Source: UBA4312 sp040266995
Lineage (GTDB): Bacteria > Bacillota_I > Bacilli_A > Erysipelotrichales > Erysipelotrichaceae
DNA: 64,000 nucleotides
Direction of reading: 5' to 3'
Assembly (NCBI GenBank): GCA_040266995.1
Contig: JAWRHV010000028.1
Location: forward strand, 12,876-76,875
The first letter of the stretch is position 1. The number at the start of each line of letters is the position of its first letter. The notes below the pieces were generated by a model. It was not told where the DNA came from. It searched no databases and saw only the letters and a program-made list of their open reading frames with translations. A program made the position numbers and the translations under genes. This document shows positions 17,980 through 26,286 of the stretch, piece by piece.

Positions 17980-17992
17980 TCACTCTTCGTTT
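17967..17992. terminator. 26-bp perfect palindrome, bidirectional terminator and shared gene ends
   Basis: Centred between 17979 and 17980, with arms AAACGAAGAGTGA and its complement. The radical SAM gene and tyrS both end with Asn-Glu-Glu-stop written in this palindrome, with no base between the two stop codons. As RNA it forms a stem on either strand, but the T-tracts are short, so it may act as a collision or stability element as well as a terminator. Confidence 0.75.
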
Positions 17993-19218
17993 AATGTAAC
18001 ACAATAGTAGCGCTTTTTTCCACGCCGAACAATGACATTATTATCTACATAAGCATCCGCTTTCGTAATAACAGTTCGCGGGTCTTTCACTTTAGTGCCA
18101 TTGATACTGATGGAATTTCCCTTGATCCATTCTCTGGCTTCTCTTTTACTGGAAGCAATCGAACAATTTACCAATACTTCCTCTAACATCAATCCGGTTG
18201 CACAGTCAATTTTTTCCATATCTTTAACCGCGTCTTTTCTCTGGGATTCATCCAATTCATCCAATTGACCTCTGAATAGCGCATTGGTAATTTTCAAAGC
18301 TGTATCCAAGGCTTCCTGGCCGTGCAGATCACGCACAACTTCTTCCGCCAGAGCACGCTGTGCTGCCCGCTTATGTGGTTCTTCTTTCAAAGAGCATTCT
18401 AACGCTTCAATCTGCTCCACGCTCAGGAAAGTCAGTTTTTTCAAATATTCAATAACCTTGGTGTCCTCTGTATTGAATAAGAATTGGTAAAGAGCATATG
18501 GACTGGTCTTTTCCGGATCCAGCCAAACAGTTCCTGTTTCACTCTTTCCGAATTTAGTACCATCCGCTTTCGTGATCAACGGCATCGTCAATCCATAACA
18601 CTTCACATCGGCACCGCATTTTTTACGGATCAGCTCCAGACCACCGGTTATATTGCCCCATTGGTCCTGACCGCCAATCTGCATCGTACAGTTTTTCGTC
18701 TGATATAATTTCAAAAAGTCAAGAGACTGCAGGATCATATAGGAGAATTCTGTATAACTGATTCCTGTTTCCAGACGTTTTCGAACTGTTTCTTTCTTTA
18801 ACATAAAAGAAACGTTGAATAACTTTCCATAGTCTCTCAAAAAATCAATGATGGTAATATCCTTTGTCCAGTCCAGGTTGTTCACCATTTCAAAACCCCA
18901 AAGTTTTTGGATCTGGTTATATAATGCATGATAATTGTGTTCCAGCAATTCAGCAGTCAGCATCTGTCTTTCGCCGGTTGCTTTTGGATCCCCGATAAAT
19001 CCGGTCGCTCCCCCCACCAGCATAATCGGATGATGGCCATGCTGCTGTAAACGTTTTGCCATTAATAAAGAGGAATAATGCCCGATATGTAAGCTGTCTG
19101 CTGTTGGATCTGTTCCAATATAGAAAGTTACTTTATCATTGTTGATCACATCTTCCACTTCCGGACTTGTGATATCATTGATCAATCCTCTCCACTTCAA
19201 TTCATCAAATAATTTCAT
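17980..19218 (-). CDS. tyrS: Tyrosyl-tRNA synthetase
   Basis: Class I synthetase for tRNA-Tyr. HIGH motif at 44-47 (SLHIGHYSS), KMSKS variant KFGKS near 230, and a C-terminal S4 RNA-binding domain (SIASSKREAREWIKGNSI). 412 residues is normal for bacterial TyrRS. The ATG at 19218 follows GGGGAGGATAT; the longer in-frame reading covers the T-box. It is controlled by a Tyr T-box with its own promoter. Confidence 0.96.
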   Translation of the reverse strand: MKLFDELKWRGLINDITSPEVEDVINNDKVTFYIGTDPTADSLHIGHYSSLLMAKRLQQHGHHPIMLVGGATGFIGDPKATGERQMLTAELLEHNYHALYNQIQKLWGFEMVNNLDWTKDITIIDFLRDYGKLFNVSFMLKKETVRKRLETGISYTEFSYMILQSLDFLKLYQTKNCTMQIGGQDQWGNITGGLELIRKKCGADVKCYGLTMPLITKADGTKFGKSETGTVWLDPEKTSPYALYQFLFNTEDTKVIEYLKKLTFLSVEQIEALECSLKEEPHKRAAQRALAEEVVRDLHGQEALDTALKITNALFRGQLDELDESQRKDAVKDMEKIDCATGLMLEEVLVNCSIASSKREAREWIKGNSISINGTKVKDPRTVITKADAYVDNNVIVRRGKKRYYCVTLNEE

Positions 19219-19232
19219 TTCGATATCCTCCC

Positions 19233-19434
19233 CATAAAAAAAGTCCTTATCAAATAAGGACGAATGACCGCGGTACCACCTTACTTCATGTAAAAATACA
19301 TGCACTCAATCCTTTAACGCAGGATGACGTCTTTCGAAGCTCCAAGGTGTACTCCACAGGTTCTGTCCGACTTTTCACCAACCAGTCGTTCTCTCTACCA
19401 GAATGATCTGTAGACTCTTTCTCTTCCCAGCCTT
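19233..19434 (-). promoter_or_regulatory. T-box leader of tyrS, Tyr specifier UAC
   Basis: T-box element at 19269-19282 (reverse strand AAGGTGGTACCGCG), then a GTCCTTAT/ATAAGGAC terminator with a T7 run (about 19233-19263). Stem I includes AGAGAAC and GGTTGGTG. The codon in the specifier position is TAC (19349-19351), tyrosine. Confidence 0.94.
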
Positions 19435-19440
19435 GCGTAA

Positions 19441-19469
19441 ATAATAACAGAATAAAGAAATTACATCAA
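19441..19469 (-). promoter_or_regulatory. Promoter of tyrS
   Basis: Reverse strand TTGATG (19464-19469), 17 bp, TATTAT (19441-19446), with TGT before the -10. It directly follows the leuS terminator. Confidence 0.72.
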
Positions 19470-19470
19470 G

Positions 19471-19502
19471 AAAAAAAGTAGTATCACTTAGATACTACTT
19501 TG
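19471..19502 (-). terminator. Terminator overlapping the leuS stop codon
   Basis: Reverse strand AAAGTAGTATC, 5-nt loop, GATACTACTTT, T-run. The stop TAG of leuS is inside the first arm. Confidence 0.8.
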
Positions 19503-21891
19503 CAACAATGTTAACTACTTTTCCTTTCACGACAATAACCTTTTTGACTTCTTTACCTTCGATCTGCCGTTTTACATTGTCCAGAGATAAAGCCATTTCC
19601 TCGAGAACGCTATTGTCGGATCCGGCGGCCACTTCAAACTTACCTCGAACCTTACCGTTTACCTGGGCAACAACCGTCACAGTTTCCTCAACCAGGTATT
19701 TTTCATCATAAGACGGCCAAGGGGCATATGTGATCGACTCTTCATGTTTTAATACATTCTGCCACAGCTCTTCACCCAAATGTGGAGCAAAGCAGGCAAA
19801 CACCTGAATAAAGCCCTCCGCATACGGACGATAAATGGTTTTCGCTTTATAGGCATCATTGATGAATACCATCATTTGACTGATAGCGGTATTCAAACGT
19901 AATGCGTCAATATCATGTGATACTTTCTTTACAGTTGCATGGAAGCTCTTATCCAGCGCATGATCGTTCTCGTCGGTGATCGTAGCAACCTCACTGAAGA
20001 ATCGATTGACACGCTCCAACCATTTCCGTGTTCCATCTAAGCCGGTCGTAGACCACGGCAATGCCGATTCCAGTGGTCCCATAAACATTTCATATACACG
20101 CAGCGCATCGGCTCCATGGCTCTCAATGATTTCATCCGGATTGATGACATTGCCACGGGACTTGCTCATCTTTTCTCCGTTTTCTCCCAGGATCATGCCT
20201 TGATGAAACAATTTCTGGAATGGTTCCGGTGTCGGAACAACACCACAATCGTATAATACCTTATGCCAAAAACGAGCGTACAGTAAATGTAATACAGCGT
20301 GCTCAGCGCCGCCGACATACAAATCCACCGGCAGCCAATGCTTTAACAGATCCGGTCGGCCGATTTCATCATCATTATGAGGATCGATATAACGGATGTA
20401 GTACCAGCATGAACCGGCCCACTGCGGCATCGTATTGGTTTCCCGTGTTCCTTTTACCCCGTCAATTTCCACATGCAGCCAATCGGCGACATTGGCTAAT
20501 GGGCTTTCCCCGTTATCACTTGGTTTATAATTGTCCGTAGCTGGCAGTTCCAACGGAAGTTCATCCAATTCAACAGTCCGTTTCGTTCCGTCTTCCATGT
20601 TGATGATTGGAATTGGCTCGCCCCAATACCGCTGACGGGAGAATAACCAGTCACGTAATTTGTAGGTTACCTTTGCTTCTCCACAATGATGCTCCTGCAG
20701 CCATTCCAGCATCTTATTGATCGCATCTTCTTTGTTCAAACCGTTCATCCATTCGGAATTGATATGAAGACCATCTTCAGTATAGGCCTCTTTTTCTATA
20801 TCGCCGCCTTCCAATACAGGAATGATCGGTAAACCAAACTTTTTGGCAAATTCATAATCTCGTGTATCATGCGCAGGAACGGCCATGATTGCACCGGTTC
20901 CATAGCTTGCGAGGACATAATCACTGATCCAGATCGGAATCTTCTTTCCATTGACCGGATTGATCGCATACGCACCCGTAAATACACCAGTTTTATCTTT
21001 ATTTAGATCCGTTCGCTCCAGATCGCTTTTTGTTGCACAAACGGCTTTGTATTCAGCCACTGCCTGTTTATATTCATCGGTTGTGATTTCATCCACAAAC
21101 GGATGTTCCGGGCTGAACACACAGTATGTAGCCCCAAACAAAGTATCACAACGTGTCGTAAAGACAGTAAACTCTTTATCATGACCATCAATTTTGAAAA
21201 TGACATTGGCACCCTGGGATTTGCCGATCCAGTTCTTCTGCATTTCGATCGTAGAAGTCGGCCAGTCCAGCAAGTCTAGATCTTCCAGCAGTCTTTCTGC
21301 ATAATCGGTAATGCGCAATACCCACTGCCGCATCGGCTTACGAATGACCGGGTATCCCCCTCGTTCACTTTTTCCATCAATGACTTCTTCGTTGGCCAGT
21401 ACGGCTTTCAGCTCAGGACACCAGTTAACCGGAATCTCATCAATATACGCCAATCCTTTTTTATACAGCTGTAAAAAGATCCATTGCGTCCATTTATAAT
21501 AAGACGGATCACTGGTCGCAAATTCACGATCCCAGTCATAGCTGAATCCTAAAGATTGGATCTGTTCACGAAAATGATCGATATTCCGTTTCGTAAATGT
21601 GGCTGGATGATTTCCGGTCTGGATGGCGTATTGTTCAGCCGGTAAACCAAAAGAATCCCATCCCATCGGATGCAGGACATTGTAACCCTCCATTCGTTTT
21701 TTACGTGCTACAATATCCGTGGCCGTATATCCTTCCGGATGGCCTACATGCAGACCCTGCCCGCTCGGATACGGGAACATATCCAGAACATAGTATTTTG
21801 GCTTTGACAGGTCGGCTGTATCACACGCAAAGGTTTTTTCTTCCAGCCATCGTTTCTGCCATTTTTTTTCTACCGTTTGATGATCGTACAT
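19495..21891 (-). CDS. leuS: Leucyl-tRNA synthetase
   Basis: Class I synthetase charging tRNA-Leu. HIGH motif HVGH at 48-51, KMSKS in the segment GEKMSKSRGNV, an inserted CP1 editing domain (about 220-400; NTMPQWAGSCWYY follows), and a C-terminal anticodon-binding part. 798 residues is typical. GAGGAGG precedes the ATG. It is expressed from its own promoter, which overlaps the end of comGG, through a Leu T-box. Confidence 0.96.
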   Translation of the reverse strand: MYDHQTVEKKWQKRWLEEKTFACDTADLSKPKYYVLDMFPYPSGQGLHVGHPEGYTATDIVARKKRMEGYNVLHPMGWDSFGLPAEQYAIQTGNHPATFTKRNIDHFREQIQSLGFSYDWDREFATSDPSYYKWTQWIFLQLYKKGLAYIDEIPVNWCPELKAVLANEEVIDGKSERGGYPVIRKPMRQWVLRITDYAERLLEDLDLLDWPTSTIEMQKNWIGKSQGANVIFKIDGHDKEFTVFTTRCDTLFGATYCVFSPEHPFVDEITTDEYKQAVAEYKAVCATKSDLERTDLNKDKTGVFTGAYAINPVNGKKIPIWISDYVLASYGTGAIMAVPAHDTRDYEFAKKFGLPIIPVLEGGDIEKEAYTEDGLHINSEWMNGLNKEDAINKMLEWLQEHHCGEAKVTYKLRDWLFSRQRYWGEPIPIINMEDGTKRTVELDELPLELPATDNYKPSDNGESPLANVADWLHVEIDGVKGTRETNTMPQWAGSCWYYIRYIDPHNDDEIGRPDLLKHWLPVDLYVGGAEHAVLHLLYARFWHKVLYDCGVVPTPEPFQKLFHQGMILGENGEKMSKSRGNVINPDEIIESHGADALRVYEMFMGPLESALPWSTTGLDGTRKWLERVNRFFSEVATITDENDHALDKSFHATVKKVSHDIDALRLNTAISQMMVFINDAYKAKTIYRPYAEGFIQVFACFAPHLGEELWQNVLKHEESITYAPWPSYDEKYLVEETVTVVAQVNGKVRGKFEVAAGSDNSVLEEMALSLDNVKRQIEGKEVKKVIVVKGKVVNIVAK

Positions 21892-21909
21892 TGTCTTTTC
21901 CTCCTCAAA

Positions 21910-22115
21910 ATAAAAACGTCCCTATCTCTAAGGACGTTTGCTAACGCGGTACCACCTTAGTTCATAAGATTTCTCTTATGCCCTCTATCTTTTAACGCAA
22001 GATTACGGATCAAAATCAGTTCCATGGTGAGTTCATTTCCTATCTGGACAGGCTTACACCACCCGCCTGTTCTCTCGGCCAGCATCCGAAACTACTACTC
22101 CACTTCAACACCTTT
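21910..22115 (-). promoter_or_regulatory. T-box leader of leuS, Leu specifier CUC
   Basis: T-box element at 21945-21958 (reverse), AACGTCCTTA/TAGGGACGTT terminator with T5 (about 21911-21939), and stem I with GAGAACAGG and GGTGGTG. Specifier codon CTC at 22029-22031, leucine, differing from the CTT of the leuA T-box. Confidence 0.93.
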
Positions 22116-22121
22116 AGGTGA

Positions 22122-22150
22122 ATTTTACCCTTTTTTTTAATCAGAGTCAA
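22122..22150 (-). promoter_or_regulatory. Promoter of leuS inside the 3' end of comGG
   Basis: Reverse strand TTGACT (22145-22150), 17 bp, TAAAAT (22122-22127). The -35 is part of the comGG codons for Ile-Asp-Ser, and the spacer contains the comGG stop and an A8 run. Confidence 0.7.
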
Positions 22151-22541
22151 TATCCATTCCCACGATTGATTTGTCATCATAATATATCTTCATCGTAATC
22201 TGTTTTCCCTTTTTTTCATACGAACAGAGAACATACGTTCCTTGATCCTGAAAATGAACAGAAACCGAATCAATGGTCGCATCCATATCAGATAAAAGCC
22301 GTTGTTCACTACCGTTACAACGACGCACCCATGTATTGGTGGCCACCATATGGCGGGCATATGACAAGCATGCCAGATCCATCTCACTTTGTTTTGAGCA
22401 CTGGCGCAGTTCCATAACACTAAGCGCCCAGACACAACCATATCCAACAATTTCCATCGTAAGAGCCAGGCATAACAAAGCCAGCCAGGAGGCATATCCG
22501 TTATATGATCTGGAATGTATATGTCTTTTTATTCTTTTCAT
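22137..22541 (-). CDS. comGG: ComGG-like minor competence protein
   Basis: 134-residue last gene of the comG operon. It has one N-terminal membrane segment at about 16-42 (YASWLALLCLALTMEIVGYG) after a basic leader, but no canonical pseudopilin Glu at +5, as is usual for ComGG. The remainder is a soluble, cysteine-containing domain. It overlaps comGF by 41 nt. Identification rests on position and topology more than on sequence motif. Confidence 0.72.
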   Translation of the reverse strand: MKRIKRHIHSRSYNGYASWLALLCLALTMEIVGYGCVWALSVMELRQCSKQSEMDLACLSYARHMVATNTWVRRCNGSEQRLLSDMDATIDSVSVHFQDQGTYVLCSYEKKGKQITMKIYYDDKSIVGMDIDSD

Positions 22542-22896
22542 ATTTCAAAAATATTTTATGCTCTTTTTCATAAAATTCCGCTTGATCAACAAATTCCATA
22601 AGTATCTCATAGCCTTTTTCCTTAACCAGTCTGTGTCTGTCGTAACCGATCATATATTCCTCATGATTCAAAGTGCATATCCAATATCCGTTTTCTGTAT
22701 GGTTATCACTGGCCAGCATCGCCAGCTGGCGCATTTGCAGAATGGCAAACTGATCCTGCTGCACAGAAGGCAGATTGACTAACCGATGACATGTCAAGAT
22801 CAGAAGCAATGCGAGAAAAGCGACGATCATGGAAACACAAAGACCTAAAAGACTGTCAATCAGCGTAAAACCATTGGGTGGATATTTTCGTTTCAA
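22501..22896 (-). CDS. comGF: ComGF-like pseudopilin
   Basis: 131 residues with a prepilin-type N-terminus NGFTLIDSLLG at about 8-18, then a membrane helix. The +5 residue after the predicted Gly-Phe cleavage is Asp instead of the usual Glu. The C-terminal half is charged and beta-rich in appearance. It overlaps comGE by 41 nt and comGG by 41 nt, pointing to tight translational coupling. Confidence 0.78.
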   Translation of the reverse strand: MKRKYPPNGFTLIDSLLGLCVSMIVAFLALLLILTCHRLVNLPSVQQDQFAILQMRQLAMLASDNHTENGYWICTLNHEEYMIGYDRHRLVKEKGYEILMEFVDQAEFYEKEHKIFLKYEKNKKTYTFQII

Positions 22897-23014
22897 TTTG
22901 TAATCCTCGTCCCTTCTCCATCATTTGTGCACAAACCAGGATCAGCTCTATGCATATCCCTAGAATTAACAGTCCCAACAATGCTTCGGTCAATAGAAAT
23001 CCATTCTTACTCAA
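22856..23014 (-). CDS. comGE: Short ComGE-like pseudopilin
   Basis: About 52 residues: SKNGFLLTEALLGLLILG (prepilin motif, Gly at -1 and Glu at +5) and one membrane helix with a short tail. The best start is a TTG at 23014 that overlaps the comGD stop; no in-frame ATG lies between the comGD coding end and the motif. At about half the usual length of ComGE it is unusually small. No obvious frameshift continuation was seen before comGF begins. Confidence 0.65.
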   Translation of the reverse strand: MSKNGFLLTEALLGLLILGICIELILVCAQMMEKGRGLQIETKISTQWFYAD

Positions 23015-23393
23015 TACGGATTCGCCCCATTCCCAGTTGAAAGACCATCTTTTTTCTCTGCTGTCCATTTTGACACTGTACAGTTCCCGCTTTGGATATA
23101 TTTCCGTTTTCATTGTAATGAAATGAAAAGGACGTACAGCTGATTCCTTTTGGATAAGCGAAACGGCTTCCATCAAAAACGGCCTGTCTATCCTGAATTG
23201 TCACATCTTTATCTTTCTTTGTATAAAAAGAAGATTCCTGTACATACAGACAACGAGACTGCAGCTGCTGCATAAACAAACCCAGAGAATGGTCTCTATG
23301 AGAAGATAAAGAAACAGTGCAGACACTTATCAACAGAAGAACGAGCAATACCTCCATCAATGTAAATCCGTTACTGGGCTTTGGCTTCCCCAT
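23007..23393 (-). CDS. comGD: ComGD-like pseudopilin
   Basis: 128 residues. Prepilin motif NGFTLMEVLLVLLL at about 8-21 with Gly at -1 and Glu at +5, then a periplasm-facing domain. Its start overlaps comGC by 23 nt and its stop overlaps the TTG start of comGE. Confidence 0.82.
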   Translation of the reverse strand: MGKPKPSNGFTLMEVLLVLLLISVCTVSLSSHRDHSLGLFMQQLQSRCLYVQESSFYTKKDKDVTIQDRQAVFDGSRFAYPKGISCTSFSFHYNENGNISKAGTVQCQNGQQRKKMVFQLGMGRIRIE

Positions 23394-23664
23394 TGACGAT
23401 TACCACATGCTTCCCGTTTGGACATGTATCTTGTTTATCCTTCAGATAACCTTCACTGATCAATTGTGAAACGGAGGTCGGGGTCTTATCGTGATCGATT
23501 TCATAGAGAACAATTTGGCTGTTCACGATATCCACCAGTGCATTGCAGCCTTTTGCACGTATGATTTTTTCTTTTTGTTGAATGTTCGGAATCGTAATCA
23601 ATAACAACAACGCCACAACGAGCATTACAATCATCATTTCCAATATAGTAAACGCATTTTTCAT
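23371..23664 (-). CDS. comGC: Major competence pseudopilin ComGC
   Basis: 97 residues, main subunit of the transformation pilus. The N-terminus MKNAFTILEMMIVMLVV is a class III-type prepilin signal and helix, followed by the conserved IPNI segment, and a C-terminal domain with CPNGK. The residue before the cleavage Phe is Ala instead of the common Gly. The ATG at 23664 is 6 nt after GGAGG; an ATG two codons upstream is too close to the SD. Confidence 0.87.
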   Translation of the reverse strand: MKNAFTILEMMIVMLVVALLLLITIPNIQQKEKIIRAKGCNALVDIVNSQIVLYEIDHDKTPTSVSQLISEGYLKDKQDTCPNGKHVVIVNGEAKAQ

Positions 23665-23678
23665 TTCCATCCTCCCTT

Positions 23679-24587
23679 CTAAAATGTATTAAGAAGATTT
23701 AACGGCATTAAAATCACCTGGTAGAATACAAAGACCAATACCGCAACACTCAGATACGAAACCACCTGTATCGCGATGACCCATTGCTTTACCGTTTTTG
23801 AGATAGCGAGACGGGTATATTGTTGATAGATGGTCAACAAACCCGTTAAATCACCGGTCATCAATCCGGTACGTATAAATGTTCCAAACGATTCATCGAA
23901 CAAACTCCCATCAAAGATCTCATGCATAGGATATCCCTGATGCAAACGTTGATCGGTGTATCGGATCAGAGCAGTCATAGGTTTGGAGAAATGAATTTCA
24001 TTCATGATCTGAATACATTGCTGTGTTGATAATCCGAAATCCAATAGAGCTTTCCAGATTTCAGAAAACGTATATGTCTGGATCTTTTTATAAACCGGAA
24101 TGCGATTGAACCATCGAATATCAATGAATGTATGTAAATGAATTTCTAACAAGACAACAAACGCACCCGATACGAAAAACAGAATCAGATAAAATAACTT
24201 CATCCCCTTGATCATGATCATCATCGATGTATCCTGCGCATAGACCATCATAGATGGAATGATCGTACGGGAAAAGAACTCAACGAGAAAGTAGGAAAAA
24301 AACAATAGAAAACACGGATACCCTACTTGTTTCAAAAAATCTTTTCTCGCAATTGATTCAGTACTCTCAATACGGTCGGCACAATCCATCGCATTCTTTA
24401 ATGGAATATGCATCGCAAGAACGCGGATATAGAAAAAATAAGGATCTTTTTGTCCCTGTGTCAGAATATCCGACAAGGTTCTTCCTTCGTTCAAAGCTGC
24501 AATGATCTTCTTATGGTCTTTGAAGCAGCACCGCATAACCATCTTTACTTCAAAGCCATGATTCATCATCTGACGAAATTGCTTCAT
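23679..24587 (-). CDS. comGB: ComGB-type pilus assembly membrane protein
   Basis: Inner-membrane platform protein of the competence pilus (T2SSF family). Membrane segments are visible in the first half (CFLLFFSYFLVEFF, FYLILFFVSGAFVVLLE) and near the C-terminus (VVSYLSVAVLVFVFYQVIL). A second T2SSF repeat starts near IWKALLDFG. The start is placed at ATG 24587 (MKQFRQMMNHGF), giving about 302 residues and 38 nt overlap with comGA. Upstream in-frame ATGs would overlap comGA by about 200 nt. The exact start is uncertain. Confidence 0.82.
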   Translation of the reverse strand: MKQFRQMMNHGFEVKMVMRCCFKDHKKIIAALNEGRTLSDILTQGQKDPYFFYIRVLAMHIPLKNAMDCADRIESTESIARKDFLKQVGYPCFLLFFSYFLVEFFSRTIIPSMMVYAQDTSMMIMIKGMKLFYLILFFVSGAFVVLLEIHLHTFIDIRWFNRIPVYKKIQTYTFSEIWKALLDFGLSTQQCIQIMNEIHFSKPMTALIRYTDQRLHQGYPMHEIFDGSLFDESFGTFIRTGLMTGDLTGLLTIYQQYTRLAISKTVKQWVIAIQVVSYLSVAVLVFVFYQVILMPLNLLNTF

Positions 24588-25587
24588 CTCCTGTCTGGAG
24601 ACCCTGCAGATCTCTGAGGGCTTGTGGGTCAATGATATCTCCGTTGTCAACAGCTTTCTGAATTTCGTAAGAGAGGGTATGAAACTTCGGTGGTGTCTTT
24701 CCGTTTTCGATCGTATATGCCAAGGCTTTATCCGAAAGAATCTCATAAATACATTGTTTTCCTCCTTTCCTATCTTTCAAGTACAACCTCTGGGACAAGA
24801 TAGCGGTCAGGGTATTGCGCAGTTCAAAAGGCTGTATGCCAAAATCGTATAAACGTTGTAAACTCTCCTGTCCATTCTTGGAATGCATGGTCGTAAATAC
24901 AAGATGGCCTGTCAGGGCAGCGCGGACAACCATATGCGCCGTATATGCGTTGCGCGTTTCACCAATGAATATGACATCCGGATCATGTCGTAAAAGCTCT
25001 TCAATCCCCTTTTCATAGGTAAATCCCTGCAATTCATTGATCTGCAGCTGCAGATAACTGGCATCTTCTATTTCGATCGGATCTTCCAGACTGACCACTT
25101 TGTACTGTCCCTGCGCCGCAATCGTATGAAGAATGGCATGCAAAGTCGTTGTTTTTCCGGAGTTTGTCGGTCCTGTGGAAATAACCAATCCATGACGCAA
25201 CTGACAGATCCGCTGCATATACTTTCTATGAACAGGATTCTCTGTCAATTCTTCAATGGACAGATCCTCACGTGTATTCAACATACGTAAAACACCTGTC
25301 TGAATTGTCTGGTTTACGATAACGCTAAAGCGGCAATAAATACGACGTTGCTGAATCACAATTTCAAACTGTCCGCTTTGCGGCAAAAACGGATTGGTCA
25401 GATCAAAACCTGCATGAAACTTTAAAAATTCAAAAAAACCTGTATCCCATAGATCCTGATACAACGGTAGCATTCCCTGCATGGTTCGAAGCTGTATTTG
25501 CAGATGATTCTTTTCCTGAATAAAATGAATGTCGCTTGCTTTTTTATCGATTGCCAGTTGAATTAAAGATGTAAGTAATTGTTCCAT
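24550..25587 (-). CDS. comGA: Competence pilus ATPase ComGA
   Basis: Cytoplasmic secretion/traffic ATPase that powers pilus assembly for DNA uptake. Walker A GPTNSGKT at 139-146, Asp box SLEDPIEI, Walker B LRHDPDVIFIGE and His box LVFTTMHSKN are all visible. 345 residues is typical of ComGA, shorter than PilB because it lacks the N-terminal domain. First gene of the comGA-GG operon; the prepilin peptidase comC is not in the window. Confidence 0.93.
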   Translation of the reverse strand: MEQLLTSLIQLAIDKKASDIHFIQEKNHLQIQLRTMQGMLPLYQDLWDTGFFEFLKFHAGFDLTNPFLPQSGQFEIVIQQRRIYCRFSVIVNQTIQTGVLRMLNTREDLSIEELTENPVHRKYMQRICQLRHGLVISTGPTNSGKTTTLHAILHTIAAQGQYKVVSLEDPIEIEDASYLQLQINELQGFTYEKGIEELLRHDPDVIFIGETRNAYTAHMVVRAALTGHLVFTTMHSKNGQESLQRLYDFGIQPFELRNTLTAILSQRLYLKDRKGGKQCIYEILSDKALAYTIENGKTPPKFHTLSYEIQKAVDNGDIIDPQALRDLQGLQTGDEAISSDDESWL

Positions 25588-25628
25588 GTCGTACCTCTGT
25601 TATCATGTACGTCTTTCTAAAAAGGCAA

Positions 25629-25665
25629 CAAAAAAAGAATTCTATATTTATCATAGAATTCTATA
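25629..25665 (-). terminator. Terminator after the MBL-fold hydrolase gene
   Basis: Reverse strand ATAGAATTCTAT, loop, ATAGAATTCTTTTTTT. It includes the stop codon of the preceding gene and separates it from comGA. Confidence 0.75.
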
Positions 25666-26275
25666 ATGCTCTTAAATATGGATTCCAACTCTTTTCCTGT
25701 TCCAATGTAGTGTTTGGTCCATGTCCGCAGAAAACGGTATAATTCGTATCCAGTTCTGCCAGCCTTTTTAACGATTGGCGCATCTGCATCATGGAACCGG
25801 ATGGTAAATCCGTTCTTCCTATTGAGCCCTGAAACAATGTATCACCGGCAAACATATAATCTTCATACAAGAAAACGGAAGAACCGATCGTATGCCCCGG
25901 TGTATGCATCATCTGTATCGTGAAATGACCAATCTGATGCGTTCCTTCTTCGATCCCGATCGGCTTGGCATGACTGATAAAATGCATAAAGAAAGAAGCA
26001 GATCCATTGCTTCTAGGATCGGATAAAAAATTCACTTCCGATGTATGAATATAAACCGGTACATCGTAACGACTTAATAAATCATCCAATCCGCCAATAT
26101 GATCAAAGTGACCATGTGTCAGTAAAACAGCCTCCAGTTTGCATCCATTATCCTTTAAGACAGAATCCAGATCGGAAAAAATATCTCCTGGATCGATCAC
26201 TAACGCATATCCTTGATCCATCAATACAAAACAGTTTGTCTGTACTGGTCCTAATGTTCTTTCAACTACTTTCAT
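25661..26275 (-). CDS. MBL-fold metallohydrolase (YqgX/glyoxalase II-like)
   Basis: 204-residue single-domain metallo-beta-lactamase-fold hydrolase. Zinc ligands are evident: THGHFDHIGG (H54, H56, D58, H59), the later MHTPGHT His, the FAGDTLF Asp and the CGHGP His. The family includes YqgX, found just upstream of comG in Bacillus, and glyoxalase II-like enzymes; the substrate is unknown. The ATG is only about 10 nt after the rpmG terminator and has no clear SD, so it probably relies on read-through or a promoter I cannot see. Confidence 0.85.
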   Translation of the reverse strand: MKVVERTLGPVQTNCFVLMDQGYALVIDPGDIFSDLDSVLKDNGCKLEAVLLTHGHFDHIGGLDDLLSRYDVPVYIHTSEVNFLSDPRSNGSASFFMHFISHAKPIGIEEGTHQIGHFTIQMMHTPGHTIGSSVFLYEDYMFAGDTLFQGSIGRTDLPSGSMMQMRQSLKRLAELDTNYTVFCGHGPNTTLEQEKSWNPYLRAL

Positions 26276-26286
26276 AACGCAATTGA

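Noticed and set aside
24588..24746. Longer comGB start at 24746
   Set aside because: It would overlap comGA by about 200 nt and add residues before the conserved beginning of the T2SSF domain; the AGGAGG-like site there is comGA coding (Lys-Gly-Gly-Lys).
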